Assembly (NCBI GenBank): GCA_023441845.1
Contig: JAEZNF010000160.1
Coordinates: 1-7,699 of the forward strand
Reading direction: 5' to 3'
Length of the DNA: 7,699 nt
From: Bacillota bacterium
GTDB lineage: Bacteria > Bacillota > Clostridia > Acetivibrionales > DSM-2933
Positions 1-6,312 of this stretch are shown here, piece after piece (the first letter of the stretch is position 1; each line of letters opens with the position of its first letter). The notes beneath the pieces are model-generated. The model ran no database searches and was not told where the DNA came from. It saw only the letters and a program-made list of their open reading frames with translations. Both the position numbers and the translations under genes were made by a program.

Positions 1-1045
1 GATGTACGCATCCGGGTCCGATAGATTCGCTAAGGCCGTAGTTTGTGTCGTAAAGATGATTTGGAAAATACTTTTTCCAGCGGTGAATCAAACTTGGCGG
101 AACGGGCTGTGCTCCAATATGCATCAGCTTCCACTGGGACAGTTCATAATCTTCCAGCTTAACGTCTCCTCTGTCAATAGCATCAAGAATGTCCTGCGCC
201 CATGGAACCAGGAGCCAGACATTTGTTATTTTTTCTTCAGAAACCGTTCTAAGTATCCACTCAGGCTTTATTCCGCGGAGTAATACCGCTTTGCTGCCTG
301 AAAGCAAACTGCCGAACCAGTGCATCTTTGCACCTGTATGGTAGAGCGGCGGTATGCACAAAAAGTTATCCCCGCGCTTTTGACCGTGGTGCTTGTTTTC
401 AGTGATGCAGGACGACATAAGGCTGTTATGCGTATGCAAAATGGCCTTTGGGAAGCCTGTAGTACCTGATGAAAAATATATCGCAGCATCATCATCGTCC
501 GAGAGCTTAATATCGGGCGCTTCAGAAGAACAATTTGCAGTAAGACGGTCATAGTTTTCGGCAAAAGTAGGGCGGTTTTCCCCTGCGAAAAACAGTGTCT
601 TAACTTCCGGTATCTGATCGTAAATCGCTTCTATCCTGCCTATGAATTCAGGCCCGAAAACCAAAGCAACGGAGTCGGATAAACCTAAACAATACTTAAT
701 TTCCTCAGCTGTATATCGAAAATTCAACGGTACCGCCAAAGCACCGGATTTCAATATTCCAAAATAAATGGGCAGCCACTCAAGGCAATTCATCAAAAGA
801 ATTGCAACCTTATCGCCTTTTTTAATTCCCCTTTTAATCAAAAGATTGGCCATCCGGTTTGCCTTTTCGTCAAAAACGCGCCAGGTCATATCCCTTCTAT
901 ATTCACCTGCCGGGTTGTTTTCAATCAGTTCGTATTCTTTCCAGATGACATTGTGGCTCTCTTGAAGATCCAAATTAATCTCGGTCAGGCATATTTCCTG
1001 TCCGTATAATTCGGCATTTTTAGCCAATATTTCCGTTATGGGCAT
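1..1045 (-). CDS. AMP-forming acyl-CoA synthetase / AMP-dependent ligase, N-terminal 348 residues (3' end beyond window)
   Basis: I translated this reading frame by hand; it is open from an ATG at 1045 to the left edge. It belongs to the ANL superfamily of adenylating enzymes, which activate a carboxylic acid with ATP to an acyl-adenylate and usually pass it to CoA. Visible motifs are the phosphate-binding loop FSSGTTGFPK (residues 191-200), the PPLYHTG motif (232-238) with its conserved His, and NYGLSES (335-341), the family's YGxTE-like motif. Residues 54-110 resemble the usual N-terminal region (TWRVFDEKANRMANLL, then GDKVAILLMNC). Family members are usually 500-560 residues, so about 150-200 residues are missing, including the hinge and the C-terminal catalytic Lys. 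A GGAGG box (1056-1060) lies 10 bases before the ATG. The substrate cannot be read from this part: a fatty acid is likely, but an aryl acid or a biosynthetic-cluster ligase is possible. Family call is firm, substrate open. Confidence 0.92.
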   Translation of the reverse strand, partial: MPITEILAKNAELYGQEICLTEINLDLQESHNVIWKEYELIENNPAGEYRRDMTWRVFDEKANRMANLLIKRGIKKGDKVAILLMNCLEWLPIYFGILKSGALAVPLNFRYTAEEIKYCLGLSDSVALVFGPEFIGRIEAIYDQIPEVKTLFFAGENRPTFAENYDRLTANCSSEAPDIKLSDDDDAAIYFSSGTTGFPKAILHTHNSLMSSCITENKHHGQKRGDNFLCIPPLYHTGAKMHWFGSLLSGSKAVLLRGIKPEWILRTVSEEKITNVWLLVPWAQDILDAIDRGDVKLEDYELSQWKLMHIGAQPVPPSLIHRWKKYFPNHLYDTNYGLSESIGPGCVH

Positions 1046-1134
1046 TTTTTCTCGTCCTCCCGTTCTACCTACACAAATACATTTTGTATAATTTTTAATC
1101 CGTTCTGCACATAATATGACAAAACTCTAATCCT

Positions 1135-1163
1135 ATTATAAAGCGATAAATTAAGTTAATCAA
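1135..1163 (-). promoter_or_regulatory. Sigma-A-type promoter of the acyl-CoA synthetase gene
   Basis: On the minus strand a TTGATT -35 box (1158-1163) is followed after exactly 17 bases by a perfect TATAAT -10 box (1135-1140). The expected transcription start is near 1128, which gives a leader of about 83 bases before the ATG at 1045. The leader contains a short inverted repeat, ATACA-ttt-TGTAT (1077-1089), which could be an operator half-site pair but is too short and AT-rich to rely on. The promoter lies between the dipeptidase terminator and the synthetase start, so the synthetase is probably transcribed on its own. Confidence 0.6.
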
Positions 1164-1202
1164 CATTTTATTATACATAACAAATCCTAAGAACAATAAT
1201 AC

Positions 1203-1240
1203 AAGGGACAGAGCGGTGAACTACAACTACTCTGTCCCTT
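1203..1240 (-). terminator. Rho-independent terminator hairpin after pepD
   Basis: A perfect 11-base stem (AAGGGACAGAG paired with CTCTGTCCCTT) encloses a 16-base loop, starting about 54 bases beyond the pepD stop codon. Read on the minus strand, the stem is followed by a U-rich but broken tract (GTATTATTGTTCTT). The stem is strong. The interrupted U-tract and fairly large loop make it a less classical terminator than the one at 3057-3088. On the plus strand the stem is followed by TGGAAATCTGTTTTT, so weak termination in that direction is also possible. Confidence 0.6.
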
Positions 1241-1294
1241 TGGAAATCTGTTTTTATAATTATTGACAATACATGGAAAGCCCTTAATCAGAGC

Positions 1295-2851
1295 CTATTT
1301 CTCATAATATCCGGTAATTATAGTTTTTACTATATCATAAAATACAGGCACTGTATCTACACAAATGCTTTCTTCACCGGAATGCGGATTTGTAATTGTA
1401 GGTCCTATGGATATGCAATCCATTTCGGGAACTTTTTGAACTGCGTAAGCAGTTTCCAGACCGGCATGGATTATATTGGCAGTATATCCTTCGGGAACTT
1501 TGATAGCATATACATCTTTTGCTACACTTAGCAATTTTGAGTCATTATTTGGGGCCCAGGACGGGTACTGATCACTCAAATTGTAATCCGCACCGTTTGA
1601 AGCTGCAAGTGCTTTATGCATTGCAATAATCCAGTTCATGGAGGATTTATTGGAACTTCTGTGGCTTGAGTTTATAGTAAGTTTTTTTGACTCAGTATCT
1701 GTAACCTTCACTATTGCCAAATTGGTTGAGCTTTCAACGACACCCTTCCTCTCAGGGTCAGTGTACATTTTAAGCACTCCGTGAGGCATGGAAACAAGCA
1801 GGTTCAGTACCTTTAATGTTGACTCCCCGGTAAAAGCAACATTGAAGGAGGAAGCTCTTTTATGTGAGGAATATGTCAATCCCGGTTCATTTGTATAATC
1901 GGATTTAACTCCTTCAATATAGCTTTCAAAAAGATTTGTAAAAACACCCGGAGTGTTTTCTTTAACTGCAACACAAGCATTTACTTTGCTCGGGATAGCG
2001 TTATTTTTTGTTCCGCCGTTAAAATCAACCAATCTGATATCAATATCACCGGCATTGTTCTGAACCGTTTCACACAAAAATCTTGCCATAAGGCAAATGG
2101 CATTTGCACGGTCTTCGTTTATATTGACACCTGAGTGGCCGCCCTGTAGGCCGCTGATCTCCAAAAAGTAGCAATCATATCCTTCCGGAAACTCTTCTGT
2201 TTCTATTTCTTTCGTTAATGTGGACAAAGCACCTCCCGCACTACCGTAATATATTGTGGTAATATCCTCGGAGTCAAGGTTTAAGTATGCTCTGCCTTTT
2301 AATATGCTCGGGTCAAAGCCTGCGGCTCCTCCCATATTGGTTTCTTCCTGAACCGTAAATAAGCATTCAATTTCTCCGCATTTGAACCGGTCATCCTCAA
2401 TTAAGGCCAAAGCGGTTGCTACACCTATACCGTCATCAGCCCCAAGTGTTGTACCGTTCTCCTGCGGAGGTGCACCGGCCTTCAGCCATGTTTTATTATC
2501 AGCATCCTGGTAAGTTAAAAGACTAAGTGGAAATATATCGTGAGCCGGCACGCAAACCATATCCATGTGAGCCTGAAGTATTATAGTCGGCTTATCTTCA
2601 TAGCCCTCGTCCGCTCTTTTTCTTGCTACAATTACTCTTTTACCTACATACTCCGGATCATCACATTTTGTTTTTTCGGGATTCGGATAACCTTCCTCAT
2701 AGTATGTAACAGTTACTTTAGGGTTAGCCTTGAGTATATCAAGTACATATTTTCTTACTTCATCCTCATAGCCCGAATCATGCATTCTTTTTGTAATTTC
2801 TTCAAAGTGCGTCCAAAGATTCTTCGGTTCAAAATTGTCTAAAACACCCAT
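1295..2851 (-). CDS. pepD: Aminoacyl-histidine dipeptidase (Xaa-His dipeptidase, carnosinase-type), peptidase family M20
   Basis: A cytosolic two-metal dipeptidase of 518 residues that cleaves Xaa-His and other unspecific dipeptides in peptide recycling. The M20 metal and catalytic residues are all present: H95 and D97 in LQAHMDMVC, bridging D139 in LGADDGIG, general base E169 and ligand E170 in TVQEETNMGG, D193 in LNLDSED, and H490 in TNPHSGEE. The lid-domain signature GLQGGHSGVNINEDRANA spans 235-251, and HAGLETAY (462-469) is the usual C-terminal motif. There is no signal peptide. The length is somewhat above the roughly 485-residue enterobacterial PepD, but no domain is added. The ATG is supported by GGGAGG (2860-2865) 8 bases upstream. 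It has its own promoter and terminator, so it appears monocistronic. The family and likely activity are secure; true substrate range is inferred. Confidence 0.97.
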   Translation of the reverse strand: MGVLDNFEPKNLWTHFEEITKRMHDSGYEDEVRKYVLDILKANPKVTVTYYEEGYPNPEKTKCDDPEYVGKRVIVARKRADEGYEDKPTIILQAHMDMVCVPAHDIFPLSLLTYQDADNKTWLKAGAPPQENGTTLGADDGIGVATALALIEDDRFKCGEIECLFTVQEETNMGGAAGFDPSILKGRAYLNLDSEDITTIYYGSAGGALSTLTKEIETEEFPEGYDCYFLEISGLQGGHSGVNINEDRANAICLMARFLCETVQNNAGDIDIRLVDFNGGTKNNAIPSKVNACVAVKENTPGVFTNLFESYIEGVKSDYTNEPGLTYSSHKRASSFNVAFTGESTLKVLNLLVSMPHGVLKMYTDPERKGVVESSTNLAIVKVTDTESKKLTINSSHRSSNKSSMNWIIAMHKALAASNGADYNLSDQYPSWAPNNDSKLLSVAKDVYAIKVPEGYTANIIHAGLETAYAVQKVPEMDCISIGPTITNPHSGEESICVDTVPVFYDIVKTIITGYYEK

Positions 2852-2885
2852 ACAATGATCCTCCCTTTATTTTTATTGAAGATAC

Positions 2886-2923
2886 AATAATACAATACAT
2901 TATAATAACATTTTTGTATTATT
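2886..2923. repeat. Perfect 10-base inverted repeat around the pepD -10 region
   Basis: AATAATACAA (2886-2895) and TTGTATTATT (2914-2923) are exact reverse complements separated by 18 bases. One arm lies in the spacer between the -35 and -10 boxes; the other starts at the predicted transcription start. This is where a repressor operator would sit, but the arms are AT-rich and the local composition makes chance repeats easier, so operator function is only inferred. Confidence 0.4.
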
Positions 2924-2931
2924 ATAGTCAA
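2902..2931 (-). promoter_or_regulatory. Probable pepD promoter
   Basis: On the minus strand TTGACT (2926-2931, five of six matches to TTGACA) is followed after 18 bases by TATTAT (2902-2907, five of six matches to TATAAT). A perfect TATAAT overlaps at 2899-2904, but its 21-base spacing is too long. The predicted start near 2895 leaves a leader of about 44 bases. The stretch is very AT-rich, so the exact -10 is uncertain. A 10-base inverted repeat (2886-2923) brackets the -10 region. Confidence 0.5.
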
Positions 2932-3056
2932 CAGTGTATTTCTCTGCTTGGGTTTATTTGCGTATATTTAAAAAGTATTTCGGTACTCATTTTCTTAATT
3001 CCAATAAATCACGATGAGATATCAAAAGTCGGGTATGAATAATAATATTAAACCAA

Positions 3057-3088
3057 AAGGAGGGAAAATCAGCCGATCTTCCCTCCTT
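3057..3088 (-). terminator. Rho-independent terminator of the beta-CASP hydrolase gene
   Basis: A perfect 10-base stem, AAGGAGGGAA (3057-3066) with TTCCCTCCTT (3079-3088), extends after one mismatch by three more pairs (3068-3070 with 3075-3077) to a four-base loop. Read on the minus strand it begins 14 bases after the TAA at 3103-3105 and runs into TTTTGGTTTAATATTATT, a U-rich tail. It separates the beta-CASP gene from pepD. Confidence 0.85.
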
Positions 3089-3102
3089 CTTCACTGTACT
3101 TT

Positions 3103-4728
3103 TTACTTCAATACCTCTACCATCTGCTTTTCCAACTGTTTTAGCTTAAGCCTGAGTTCATCAATTTCAAGGTCATCCTTTTCCTGCTTCAAATCTATTT
3201 TCAGTATCTCCGCAAGCTCATTAAACTCCTCTTTAATGGTTTCAAGCTGCTCGATTATTGAAAGCCTCTTGAACCTGTAGCTTTCTCCCGGCTTTTCAAG
3301 ATTCTCTATAACCCTGTTGGCGCTTATTACAAATGAACTGCCCTTATCCGGCATTATTGTTTCTATATTGAACTTTTGGTTTATAAGCTTTGAAAACCCT
3401 TTCATTCCTTCTTCTTCGCCGTGGACAATAAATATCTTTTGAGGTTTCTTCTTTATTTTTGAAATCCATTCGGTAAGCCCGTCCCTGTCTGCATGCCCTG
3501 AAAAGCCATCAATCATTTCGACGCGGGCATTAACTGAAATTTCTTCACCGAAGAGCTTGACCTTTTTGGCACCATCTACAAGCTTCCGTCCTAAAGTTCC
3601 CACAGCCTGATAGCCTACAAAGAGGATAGTACATTCCTTTCTCCAGAGGTTGTGCTTTAAATGGTGTTTAACTCTTCCCGCTTCACACATGCCGCTTGCT
3701 GAAATGATTACCATATTGTCGTTTCTCTCATTTAAAGCTCTTGACTCATCGGGCGTCTTTGTAAACTGAAGCCCCGGAAAATCCAGCGGATTATCGCCGT
3801 TTTCAATGTATCTTCTAGCTTCCTCGTCGTAGCAGTCAAGGTTCCTTCTGAATATTTCAGTCGCCGAAATTGCCAGTGGGCTGTCTATGAATACAGGAAC
3901 ATTCAAGAATTTTTTCAGCCTCTCATCAAAGTCATCTCTTTCCTTGTGGAGGTCATATATGATTTCCTGCGTTCTTCCCACCGCAAAGGACGGAATTATA
4001 ACATTACCGTTTTTCTCTATTGTCTCGTTTACAATATCCACGAAAAGTTCAATCTTGTTCCTATTGTCCTCATGCAGCCTGTTACCGTATGTGGACTCAA
4101 TAACGAGGTAGTCAGCGCTTTCTATTATGGAAGGGTCTTTCAATATAGGTGTGTCCTTATTCCCTAAATCACCCGAGAAAACGATTTTTGTCTCTTCCCC
4201 GTTTTCCAAAACCCAAACCTCAATAATTGCAGAGCCCAGAATATGACCCGCATCGTTAAACCTTACTCTTATGTTGTCACTTAATTTTATAACATCATTG
4301 TAACCGACACTACTGAATAGACTTATGCAATCTAAAGCCTGCTGATATGTATACAACGGCTGTTTGGGCTTCTTGCCTGCTCTCAGGCGTTTCCTGTTTT
4401 GCCACTCCGTTTCAAACTCCTGTATGTGTCCGCAGTCAGGCAGCATTATGGAGCAAAGTTCGGCGGTTGCCTTTGTGGTATATACAGATCCTTTAAAACC
4501 GTCATTACAAAGCTTAGGTATTCTTCCGCTGTGGTCAATATGCGCGTGTGTCAGTAAGATAAAATCAATATCGGCGGGGTTGAACGGAAATGGTTCTTCA
4601 TTCATAGCATCTTCTCTTTTATGTCCCTGGAACATTCCGCAGTCTACCAAAAACTTGGAGCCTTTTGTTTCTACCAGAAAGCACGAGCCGGTGACGGTTT
4701 TAGCCGCACCTATAAAGGTTATTTTCAT
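3103..4728 (-). CDS. Beta-CASP-family metallo-beta-lactamase-fold hydrolase (RNA-specificity type) with coiled-coil tail
   Basis: A 541-residue cytosolic protein of the CPSF73/YSH1-like branch of zinc-dependent hydrolases, whose characterised members process RNA. The N-terminal fold (about 1-210) has the full metal site: HAHIDH (61-66), H162 in AGHILGSA and D187 in FSGDLG. The beta-CASP insert carries motif A at E211 (IESTYGNR), motif B at H412 (GFSGHAD) and motif C at H436 (IFIVHGE). All catalytic positions are present, so it should be active. Residues about 488-541 form a charged, leucine-periodic helix, probably a coiled coil, beyond the catalytic core. The sequence is not RNase J: it lacks that family's long C-terminal domain and has a different start (MKITFIGAAKTVTGSCF). 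The ATG follows GAGGTG (4734-4739) at 5 bases. It is flanked by its own promoter and terminator. RNA as substrate follows from the family, not from this sequence. Confidence 0.93.
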   Translation of the reverse strand: MKITFIGAAKTVTGSCFLVETKGSKFLVDCGMFQGHKREDAMNEEPFPFNPADIDFILLTHAHIDHSGRIPKLCNDGFKGSVYTTKATAELCSIMLPDCGHIQEFETEWQNRKRLRAGKKPKQPLYTYQQALDCISLFSSVGYNDVIKLSDNIRVRFNDAGHILGSAIIEVWVLENGEETKIVFSGDLGNKDTPILKDPSIIESADYLVIESTYGNRLHEDNRNKIELFVDIVNETIEKNGNVIIPSFAVGRTQEIIYDLHKERDDFDERLKKFLNVPVFIDSPLAISATEIFRRNLDCYDEEARRYIENGDNPLDFPGLQFTKTPDESRALNERNDNMVIISASGMCEAGRVKHHLKHNLWRKECTILFVGYQAVGTLGRKLVDGAKKVKLFGEEISVNARVEMIDGFSGHADRDGLTEWISKIKKKPQKIFIVHGEEEGMKGFSKLINQKFNIETIMPDKGSSFVISANRVIENLEKPGESYRFKRLSIIEQLETIKEEFNELAEILKIDLKQEKDDLEIDELRLKLKQLEKQMVEVLK

Positions 4729-4769
4729 AGAAGCACCTCACAAGTCTTAAATTATATAGTTATACAATA

Positions 4770-4778
4770 ATTATACCA
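4770..4778 (-). promoter_or_regulatory. Extended -10 promoter of the beta-CASP gene
   Basis: On the minus strand TGGTATAAT is a perfect extended -10 element (TG-N-TATAAT; TATAAT at 4770-4775). At 17 bases upstream the -35 position reads TGTTTT (4793-4798), a poor match, which is usual when the TG extension is present. The predicted start near 4763 gives a leader of about 35 bases before the ATG at 4728. Confidence 0.5.
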
Positions 4779-4809
4779 GTTATTGCATTGCTAAAACAGT
4801 ACTATCGGT

Positions 4810-4854
4810 AAAAAGAAGCCTACTGCTTTTCCGCTTTAAAGTGGTTCCTTTTTT
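4810..4854. terminator. Possible bidirectional terminator between lipoprotein and beta-CASP units
   Basis: AAAAA (4810-4814) and TTTTTT (4849-4854) flank an imperfect stem: GAA with TTC, CC with GG, ACT with AGT, and inner AAAG with CTTT, with small bulges. An A-tract, stem and T-tract is the form of a terminator that works in both directions. It lies immediately upstream of the beta-CASP promoter, where read-through from the lipoprotein gene would need to stop, but it is about 230 bases beyond that gene's stop codon. The stem is bulged and the call is tentative. Confidence 0.4.
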
Positions 4855-4980
4855 ATATAAGCTTGCAGTTGCGCCTGATCTGCGTTATGCACATTCGTTA
4901 TTGCTCTTCTCATGATCCTGACTGCATGCATATCGGACCAGTTGCTCTTTAGAATTTACACAGCATACCGAGCACGTTTA
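4836..4980 (-). other. GC-richer intergenic block with a 31-codon ORF; possible gene relic
   Basis: The 355-base gap 4729-5083 has no convincing gene. Within it, 4861-4980 contains 55 G or C in 120 bases (46%), against 26 in 120 (22%) for the intergenic stretch 1081-1200. On the minus strand an ATG at 4931 opens a 31-codon frame ending in TAA at 4836-4838 (MHAVRIMRRAITNVHNADQA at its start). The frame also reads back through nine more codons to an upstream TAA, and beyond that stop it is open for another 13. There is no ribosome binding site near the ATG and I do not recognise the peptide. It could be the worn tail of a lost gene, a small RNA, or chance. Confidence 0.25.
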
Positions 4981-5002
4981 AATCCATTGAGCAGGATTTA
5001 AA
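4977..5002. repeat. Perfect 9-base inverted repeat in the intergenic gap
   Basis: TTTAAATCC (4977-4985) and GGATTTAAA (4994-5002) pair perfectly around the 8-base loop ATTGAGCA. Neither strand has a U-run immediately after the stem, although on the plus strand a T7 run follows 16 bases later, so it is not a standard terminator. It sits next to the second hairpin at 5019-5055 and next to the GC-richer block. Confidence 0.5.
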
Positions 5003-5018
5003 ATATTACATCGGATTC

Positions 5019-5055
5019 TTTTTTTAACTCATGGCACTCCATAGGTTGAAAAAAA
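5019..5055. repeat. Long imperfect hairpin with T7/A7 base
   Basis: T7 (5019-5025) pairs with A7 (5049-5055); then AAC pairs with GTT (5026-5028 with 5045-5047, one G bulged), and ATGG pairs with CCAT (5031-5034 with 5039-5042) around a four-base loop CACT. That makes about 14-15 pairs. On both strands the U-run comes first and the A-run last, the reverse of an intrinsic terminator. It begins 29 bases after the lipoprotein stop codon and might protect the 3' end of that transcript. Confidence 0.45.
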
Positions 5056-5083
5056 TTTAGTGGAAGTTATATTTTATAAAAGT

Positions 5084-6220
5084 TTATTTATTGACTATTA
5101 TAATTTCGGACTGCTTCAAATTACCTGCTTCTATAGGGTAATCCAGCATATAAACGAACCCTCCCCTGCATTTCATTTTATGGTGGGCGGTATTAAGTCC
5201 GTTTGTAGGAAGTTCTACAGGCGTTATAAACCATTTCTCCAGGCTTTTATTCTCCATGCTCCATGTAAAACTGTCGTTTAAAAACAGCCTTGTCAATTGA
5301 TTGGGCGCGCTTGACGCCGCTACGTTGTTAATCGGCAGAGATGCAACCGCAGAGTACAGAATATTCGAATCATAACATATTATTGATTTATCACTCGGCA
5401 TATAGGAAACCTTTTCTGCAACTCCATTTTTGAAGTTAAAAAGGCAAAGTTTTTGAGGAATTATTTTTAAAATTATCCTCTGCGAATCGTATATGTCAAA
5501 GTCCCTGATATCAATCATTTTACCGGTTTTATCACCGGATACAGCCAACTCATCAGGGTTTACTTTGTATTTAAGTTTAAAGCCACTGTCAAAAACATAA
5601 AGAAGTTGGCGGCTTTCTTCATTAGCCAGCATTATAAGCCATCCGTCCCTTGAGAAACACATTTTTGAACACTCAAGGCCTTTATATAAAGGTTTTACCG
5701 CTTCCAATTTTAAATCGTTACTGTATTTATGCAGTTCCCCGCTTTTACTGTCATAAAGATATAGATTATTATCAAGCTGTGCAATACTCATATACATTGC
5801 ACCATCCTTACTTTCGCTTTTTAAGAGCTGTTGCCCGTCAACATCGTATACTGTTATTTTATTTCCCCATTCGGCTCCCGAGCTGTTTTCGCCGTTTTTG
5901 CCCAGTAAATATAACAAACCGTCAACCGTTTCGAAATCAAGCCATTTTTCTTCAAGCGGAATATTCAGTATGGAGTTTCCCTGCGGCCTTATGTAATAAT
6001 TCTGCAGTATATTTGAATTTGAAAAGTTTTTATAGGAATTCTGCACAGTTGATATTGAATTACTTCCGCCGGGTAATTCCGAAGGAACCCCGGGGTTCAA
6101 TTCGGGCATTACTATGATATCCCCTTCTTTAAGATCTGTTGAACAGGCCGGAAGAAGGAATAAAGACAATATTAGAAGTACAGTCGTTATAAGTTTTACT
6201 GTTTTATATTCGTTACTCAT
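5084..6220 (-). CDS. Predicted lipoprotein with beta-propeller-like body, partner of the adjacent sensor kinase
   Basis: A 378-residue protein with a type II signal peptide: a basic start (K6, K9), a hydrophobic stretch (10-23) and lipobox LPAC with lipidated C26, so it should be anchored on the outer face of the membrane. A Pro/Gly/Ser/Asn-rich linker follows (about 35-80). Residues about 92-378 show repeated short strands with turn motifs such as VDGLLYLLGKNG (99-110), ITVYDVDGQQLL (122-133), NNLYLYDSKSGELHKYS (151-167) and QLLYVFDSGFKLKY (205-218), as in a beta-propeller of five to seven blades. No enzymatic motif is visible and I do not recognise a named family. The start follows AAAGGG (6226-6231) at 5 bases. 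It lies 92 bases downstream of the kinase gene and has its own regulated promoter in that gap. A role as sensor accessory or ligand-binding protein for the kinase is inference. Confidence 0.88.
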   Translation of the reverse strand: MSNEYKTVKLITTVLLILSLFLLPACSTDLKEGDIIVMPELNPGVPSELPGGSNSISTVQNSYKNFSNSNILQNYYIRPQGNSILNIPLEEKWLDFETVDGLLYLLGKNGENSSGAEWGNKITVYDVDGQQLLKSESKDGAMYMSIAQLDNNLYLYDSKSGELHKYSNDLKLEAVKPLYKGLECSKMCFSRDGWLIMLANEESRQLLYVFDSGFKLKYKVNPDELAVSGDKTGKMIDIRDFDIYDSQRIILKIIPQKLCLFNFKNGVAEKVSYMPSDKSIICYDSNILYSAVASLPINNVAASSAPNQLTRLFLNDSFTWSMENKSLEKWFITPVELPTNGLNTAHHKMKCRGGFVYMLDYPIEAGNLKQSEIIIVNK

Positions 6221-6250
6221 AATTTCCCTTTCTTAAGTATAGTCTACATT

Positions 6251-6256
6251 ATTATA
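6251..6256 (-). promoter_or_regulatory. -10 box of the regulated lipoprotein promoter
   Basis: A perfect TATAAT lies on the minus strand 9 bases after the last of the four operator repeats. Seventeen bases upstream the -35 position reads AATACT, which has little resemblance to TTGACA, so the promoter should depend on an activator. The predicted start near 6244 gives a leader of about 24 bases before the ATG at 6220. Confidence 0.6.
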
Positions 6257-6265
6257 AAATAAATA

Positions 6266-6304
6266 TCTAAAGAAGTATTAATGCAACTGTAAAGAATTTG
6301 TAAA
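6266..6304 (-). promoter_or_regulatory. Four 11-base-spaced direct repeats: candidate OmpR/PhoB-family response-regulator operator
   Basis: On the minus strand hexamers begin every 11 bases: TTTACA (6299-6304), TTTACA (6288-6293), ATTAAT (6277-6282) and TTTAGA (6266-6271). The first, second and fourth are each preceded by TTC, so the first two units share the exact nine bases TTCTTTACA. The third unit is the weakest; shifted by one base it reads TTAATA. Relative to the predicted start they are centred near -58, -47, -36 and -25. Bacillus PhoP binds TTAACA-like hexamers with about five bases between them in just this region. The repeat is directly visible; which regulator binds is inferred. 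The first repeat starts 8 bases after the kinase stop codon. Confidence 0.6.
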
Positions 6305-6312
6305 GAAGAATT

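Noticed and set aside
268..564. Minus-strand 98-codon open frame within the acyl-CoA synthetase region
   Set aside because: It overlaps the synthetase in another frame on the same strand, while the synthetase frame carries the diagnostic FSSGTTGFPK and NYGLSES motifs.
1077..1089. ATACA-ttt-TGTAT inverted repeat in the acyl-CoA synthetase leader as an operator or riboswitch element
   Set aside because: Five-base AT-rich arms are expected by chance in this composition, and no wider conserved fold was seen in the leader.
2974..2987. AGTA-N6-TACT inverted repeat resembling the FapR operator of lipid-synthesis genes
   Set aside because: The known FapR site has a five-base centre and longer conserved arms (TTAGTA/TACTAA). 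Here the centre is six bases and the outer bases do not match. It also lies upstream of a peptidase gene, not a lipid gene.
4364..4750. Plus-strand 128-codon open frame opposite the beta-CASP gene
   Set aside because: It lies almost wholly antisense to a well-supported gene with complete catalytic motifs, lacks a ribosome binding site and resembles no known protein; it is a shadow frame.
5091..5106. Plus-strand TTGACTATTATAATT looking like promoter boxes
   Set aside because: The -35-like and -10-like parts are only a few bases apart, far from 17, and the sequence encodes the end of the lipoprotein (IIIVNK) on the other strand.
5650..6117. Plus-strand 155-codon open frame opposite the lipoprotein gene
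   Set aside because: It is antisense to a frame with a clear signal peptide, lipobox and ribosome binding site, has no start signal of its own, and its composition (many Tyr, Arg, Phe, Pro) looks like a reverse-strand artefact.
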